Shown here piece by piece: positions 34,123-37,189 of a stretch of DNA of 37,189 nucleotides (positions are counted from its first letter, which is position 1; every line of letters begins with the position of its first letter). Source of the DNA: an uncultured cyanobacterium. GTDB taxonomy: Bacteria; Cyanobacteriota; Cyanobacteriia; Cyanobacteriales; Nostocaceae. Below the pieces are notes generated by a model, which was not told where the DNA came from, ran no database searches, and worked only from the letters and a program-made list of their open reading frames with translations. Both the position numbers and the translations under genes were made by a program. The stretch lies in NCBI GenBank assembly GCA_903903925.1, contig CAIVAU010000009.1:1-37189 (forward strand), written 5' to 3'.

Positions 34123-36675
34123 TTATCTCGCACAATAGTCTAGATTCAGAAAAATATATGAATAGGCATTCTGCGTGAACCACTTATTCCAAACTTGTCT
34201 AAACCCTGGACTGTCAATATAATTATTCACTGTATCCTGCCACTGTAGATCGTTAGCCGACAAAATCATGCTATAGGGGTCGCAGCTCAACGGTCCTTTA
34301 GGAGTGAGGGGATAATCGCTTAAGGGGAGGTTTTGTTTAGCAGCTTCTGCACGAAGCAAAATGCCATCGCTGACGAAAGCATCGATACTACCATTTGCTA
34401 GGGCTTTGACTCCTTGCGATCGCCCCGTAGTCCCACCAAAACTGATAATCTTCGTTCTAGGATAGCGCCGATGAACAAAAGCCTCCGTTGTCGATCCCTC
34501 CACAACACCAACTCGAATCCCACTGAGATCGGTCAAGGGGTTGACTCGCGCTTGCTCACTGGAACGGATGAGAAAATGAGCACCAGTTAAGAAAAAAGGT
34601 GTGCTAAACGCAACACCGGAAATATCATTACGGGTAGTGTTGGGACCACACTCCAGATAGACAGTATTGTTACGAACAATCTCAAATCGATTTTCCAGTG
34701 TAGATGGTATCGTGATTTGCAACCTCACTGGGGTATTGAGTTGTTGCTGAAGTTGGGCGGCTAGACTGTTCAATGCATCTACACAAAACCCATTTGGCTG
34801 TCCGTTTGCACCGATAAAACCAAAGGGGGCAGCATCTTGGCGAATCCCAACCCGCAACACACCTGTGCGAGCAATTTCTTGAAGGATGGGTTGCGTTTGT
34901 TTAGGTACAGGCTTACTAGCCAGTTGCGCCACAATTGGAGTGGGGGGAGTTTTTTTGCCAAATGCCTGTTTGAGTTCAGTAGGAGTGAGGGAATACACTA
35001 AGTCTAATTTGAGAGATTTTTTACTCACAAACTGAGCATAGCCAGAACTAAGATAAGCTTTGTACTCTGGACGATGCGCTAAATAGGTTTGCATAAATGC
35101 CAGACTTAACTCCCGAACATACTCTCGTGCTTGACGAGGATCGGGGCCTGAGAGTATCTGATCCAGGCTACCAGGGGCTGGATTTCGATCGCCACCTGTT
35201 GCATCTGCATAGCTATGAACACTAGGAATACTCAGCGCCAAATATTTTTCTGGTGTGGTAAGCCAAATAAATGGATGAATCTGTTCTTGGACAACGGAGG
35301 CGACAAAATCATGACTACCCCCCATAAGCATAGTTGGAATTTTAATTTTGCCCAGGTTTTCCGGGCCTAAGACGATACTCGTAATCGGGCTAATGGCAAA
35401 GACGGCTTTGATTCGAGGGTCACCCAGATGGTAGTTGAATGGAGGTAGGCGAGTGGCAAGACACTGTAGCGCCGGAGATGCATTGATTCCAGGTGGAAGA
35501 TTTTGGCACTGTTGGCGCAGTCGTTCATTGTTGGGGTCAGCCCCTGCCAATGCCAAAACCGTGTAGCCGCCAAAGGAATGACCTATCGCCCCGACATTTT
35601 GGAGATTCATCCTTCCTCTCATGGTCGGATCGGTTTGAGACATTTGCTCTAGTTGATCCAAGACGTATTTAATATCGAGGGGGCGATCAATAAAGTCTAC
35701 TGGGTTGACATTACTACTAAAAATTCCCTTCAGTAATCCTTCTTGGTGCGTCGCATCACTGCCCAAATGTTGGGGGATCACTGCCACAAATCCATGGGAT
35801 GCTAGATGTTTTCCTAAGTAGGCAAAAGCATCGGGGCTAGAACCCAAACCGTGGGAGATGACCACGACTGGGGCAGGCTGAGACAAGCCTTTAGGCAAGT
35901 ACAGATCTACGATAAATCGACGCTCAACTTCGACTCCTTGGAGGGTTTGGCGATCGCGATTCATTTGCAATCTTTGGTAAGAAACCTGAAATGAACCCGG
36001 TTGTTCCAGATGGGGGAGTTTTGAGAAATCTACCGCAGGACTGGAGGCAATTTCGGTTTGCATTTGGTGAGCGATCGCCCTCAGTGCTGCATCTCGATAC
36101 GCCACCCCATCGCCAACCTGCTGTTTGAGTTCTAAGAGTTGTGCCAAGTTTATTCGGATATTGTCAGATGGAAAGCGACGAATAATATTCAGCATTGTCA
36201 ATCCTTCGCGATCCCTGGCGGCTAAGATTAACGCAGCCCGAAGCCCATAAAACCCTTCTTGATGAGCATCAGTACGGATGATATATCCTAACCCACGCAG
36301 TCCTTGCTCTGCGATCGGAGAGTAGGTCAATTGCGACACCACGAGCGGACTGAAATCGAAACGTTTTTGCAGAAGCTGCCGCAGTTGTGCTAAGGTCTGT
36401 TTATCAGCAAACTTGGCAAAAAGTTTCAAATCTCCAGTCATCTTGCCCGACTCAACAAAGGTTTGCAGCGACAAGAGCGAAAAGGAAAATTCAAACAGCC
36501 CGTAAGACACCTTGACAGCTTCCGCTGCTGAGACAGGTTGGGGTTTGAAAGCGATAGGGGCTACCCCAAAACCAAGTAAACAACTTATAGAGACAAGGTG
36601 CAGGAATCCTTGCTGCCCATACCGGAGAATAGCATGGAACGGGTTACTTAAACGTGAAGTCATCAAAGAAAGCAT
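34123..36675 (-). CDS. Secreted fusion: DUF1400-like, alpha/beta hydrolase, solute-binding domain
   Basis: The ATG at 36675 gives 850 residues; a TTG at 36681 adds two. A signal peptide (about 24-50, cut near VSA/AEA) is followed by a DUF1400-like domain (about 52-200), then an alpha/beta hydrolase of the PAF-acetylhydrolase/dienelactone type (about 250-545) with nucleophile GHSFGG (S367), an oxyanion-type ISHGLGS, GGSHD and SVHSY. From about 598 a family 3 amino-acid-binding domain begins (RTGVLRVGIRQDAAPFGF). The three parts are covalently joined. The likely setting is the periplasm. Function is unknown; binding of a substrate plus its hydrolysis is an inference. Confidence 0.85.
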   Translation of the reverse strand: MLSLMTSRLSNPFHAILRYGQQGFLHLVSISCLLGFGVAPIAFKPQPVSAAEAVKVSYGLFEFSFSLLSLQTFVESGKMTGDLKLFAKFADKQTLAQLRQLLQKRFDFSPLVVSQLTYSPIAEQGLRGLGYIIRTDAHQEGFYGLRAALILAARDREGLTMLNIIRRFPSDNIRINLAQLLELKQQVGDGVAYRDAALRAIAHQMQTEIASSPAVDFSKLPHLEQPGSFQVSYQRLQMNRDRQTLQGVEVERRFIVDLYLPKGLSQPAPVVVISHGLGSSPDAFAYLGKHLASHGFVAVIPQHLGSDATHQEGLLKGIFSSNVNPVDFIDRPLDIKYVLDQLEQMSQTDPTMRGRMNLQNVGAIGHSFGGYTVLALAGADPNNERLRQQCQNLPPGINASPALQCLATRLPPFNYHLGDPRIKAVFAISPITSIVLGPENLGKIKIPTMLMGGSHDFVASVVQEQIHPFIWLTTPEKYLALSIPSVHSYADATGGDRNPAPGSLDQILSGPDPRQAREYVRELSLAFMQTYLAHRPEYKAYLSSGYAQFVSKKSLKLDLVYSLTPTELKQAFGKKTPPTPIVAQLASKPVPKQTQPILQEIARTGVLRVGIRQDAAPFGFIGANGQPNGFCVDALNSLAAQLQQQLNTPVRLQITIPSTLENRFEIVRNNTVYLECGPNTTRNDISGVAFSTPFFLTGAHFLIRSSEQARVNPLTDLSGIRVGVVEGSTTEAFVHRRYPRTKIISFGGTTGRSQGVKALANGSIDAFVSDGILLRAEAAKQNLPLSDYPLTPKGPLSCDPYSMILSANDLQWQDTVNNYIDSPGFRQVWNKWFTQNAYSYIFLNLDYCAR

Positions 36676-36790
36676 ACCCAAGCAGTCGTATTGTTTACGG
36701 CATTGTTGTGCCTAACCCCACTGTACAATTGAAGTGTCTTTTCCTTTTAGACGCTTAATTGGGAAAAAATAGCCAGGTTTTGACCCCACT

Positions 36791-37189
36791 ATGCAGACAC
36801 CACAAACAGGGCAGACAGCGAGAAGAAGAAAGTATGGTCTCTATGAAACTGACTTCTGGGCTTGGACTCAAGAACAGGCGAACCTTCTGCGTCATTGTGA
36901 ATGGAACCAGCTTGACTTGCCGAATTTAATTGAGGAAATCGAATCCTTGGGAAGAAAGGAACGTCAAGAATTGAGAAATCGCCTCAGTATTTTAATTGGA
37001 CACTTGCTCAAGTGGGAATATCAACCAGAGCAACGCAGTCGGAGTTGGTTGGCAACGATTAGAGTGCAACGGCGGGAAACCCTAATGTTGTTGGGCGAAA
37101 ACCCTAGTTTGAAGCCTTATCTTGAAGAAGCACTACAGAACGCCTATACAAACGGGAGGGATTTAGCATCAGGAGAAACGAACTTGCCA
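36791..37189 (+). CDS. DUF29 family protein, cut by the window edge
   Basis: The ATG at 36791 opens 133 codons with no stop before the window end. The pattern YETDFWAWTQEQANLLR, LPNLIEEIESLGRKER, LLKWEYQPEQRSRSW and RVQRRETLMLL is typical of DUF29, a family abundant in cyanobacteria with no settled function. The product is incomplete at the C-terminus. Confidence 0.9.
   Translation, partial: MQTPQTGQTARRRKYGLYETDFWAWTQEQANLLRHCEWNQLDLPNLIEEIESLGRKERQELRNRLSILIGHLLKWEYQPEQRSRSWLATIRVQRRETLMLLGENPSLKPYLEEALQNAYTNGRDLASGETNLP

Overview
The window reads as chromosomal DNA of a filamentous, probably nitrogen-fixing-type cyanobacterium (Nostocales-like). The evidence is the dense scatter of GCGATCGC (HIP1) octamers, a petG gene for the cytochrome b6f complex, cytochrome cM, a LabA-type NYN protein, a DevC-type permease, DUF29, DUF1400 and Uma2 genes, an intein in dnaB, and many short heptameric repeats (GAGTCAG/GAGTTAG) between genes. 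No rRNA, tRNA or CRISPR array was recognised. Species cannot be assigned from the sequence alone.

Layout. 1-2260: a gene broken by an in-frame stop, palindromic repeats and an IS200/IS605-like hairpin, then a two-gene minus-strand operon for a membrane-tethered P-loop GTPase and a one-span coiled-coil protein. 2454-6591: a long perfect dyad, a cobalamin riboswitch, and a cobalamin operon, cobG-cobH-(cbiG::cobJ fusion). 6682-8580: small accessory genes (a membrane-anchored protein, a gene remnant, an Uma2 nuclease-fold protein, a 91-residue ORF). 8681-10072: a carotenoid oxygenase. 10383-12651: an OmpR-type response regulator, its HAMP histidine kinase and a small gene downstream. 12824-13513: a LabA-like NYN protein. 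14361-15539: an orphan DevC-type permease. 15627-18892: a type I-D Cas3' helicase with a divergent WYL regulator, but no other cas gene and no array. 18976-21443: cytM, petG, rsmD, hisH. 22130-24209: an endolysin-like amidase and an unrecognised 452-residue protein. 24339-28259: gloB, rpl9 and dnaB; dnaB carries an intein in its P-loop, and that intein looks degenerate and invaded by a heptamer-repeat hairpin. 28293-32276: FKBP isomerase, phasin-like protein, radical SAM/SPASM enzyme, retropepsin-like protease, TrmJ-type methyltransferase. 32475-37189: a beta-lactamase-fold protein with a repetitive tail, a DUF1400/alpha-beta hydrolase/solute-binding fusion, and the start of a DUF29 gene cut by the window edge.

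How the genes work together: the cob operon is one B12-controlled unit, with the riboswitch apparently able to mask the cobG ribosome binding site. The regulator, kinase and small gene form a signalling operon. rpl9 followed by dnaB is a housekeeping pair often adjacent in cyanobacteria. The most unusual items are the decaying, repeat-invaded dnaB intein, the stand-alone Cas3'/WYL pair, the GTPase/coiled-coil pair, and the three-part hydrolase/binding-protein fusion.
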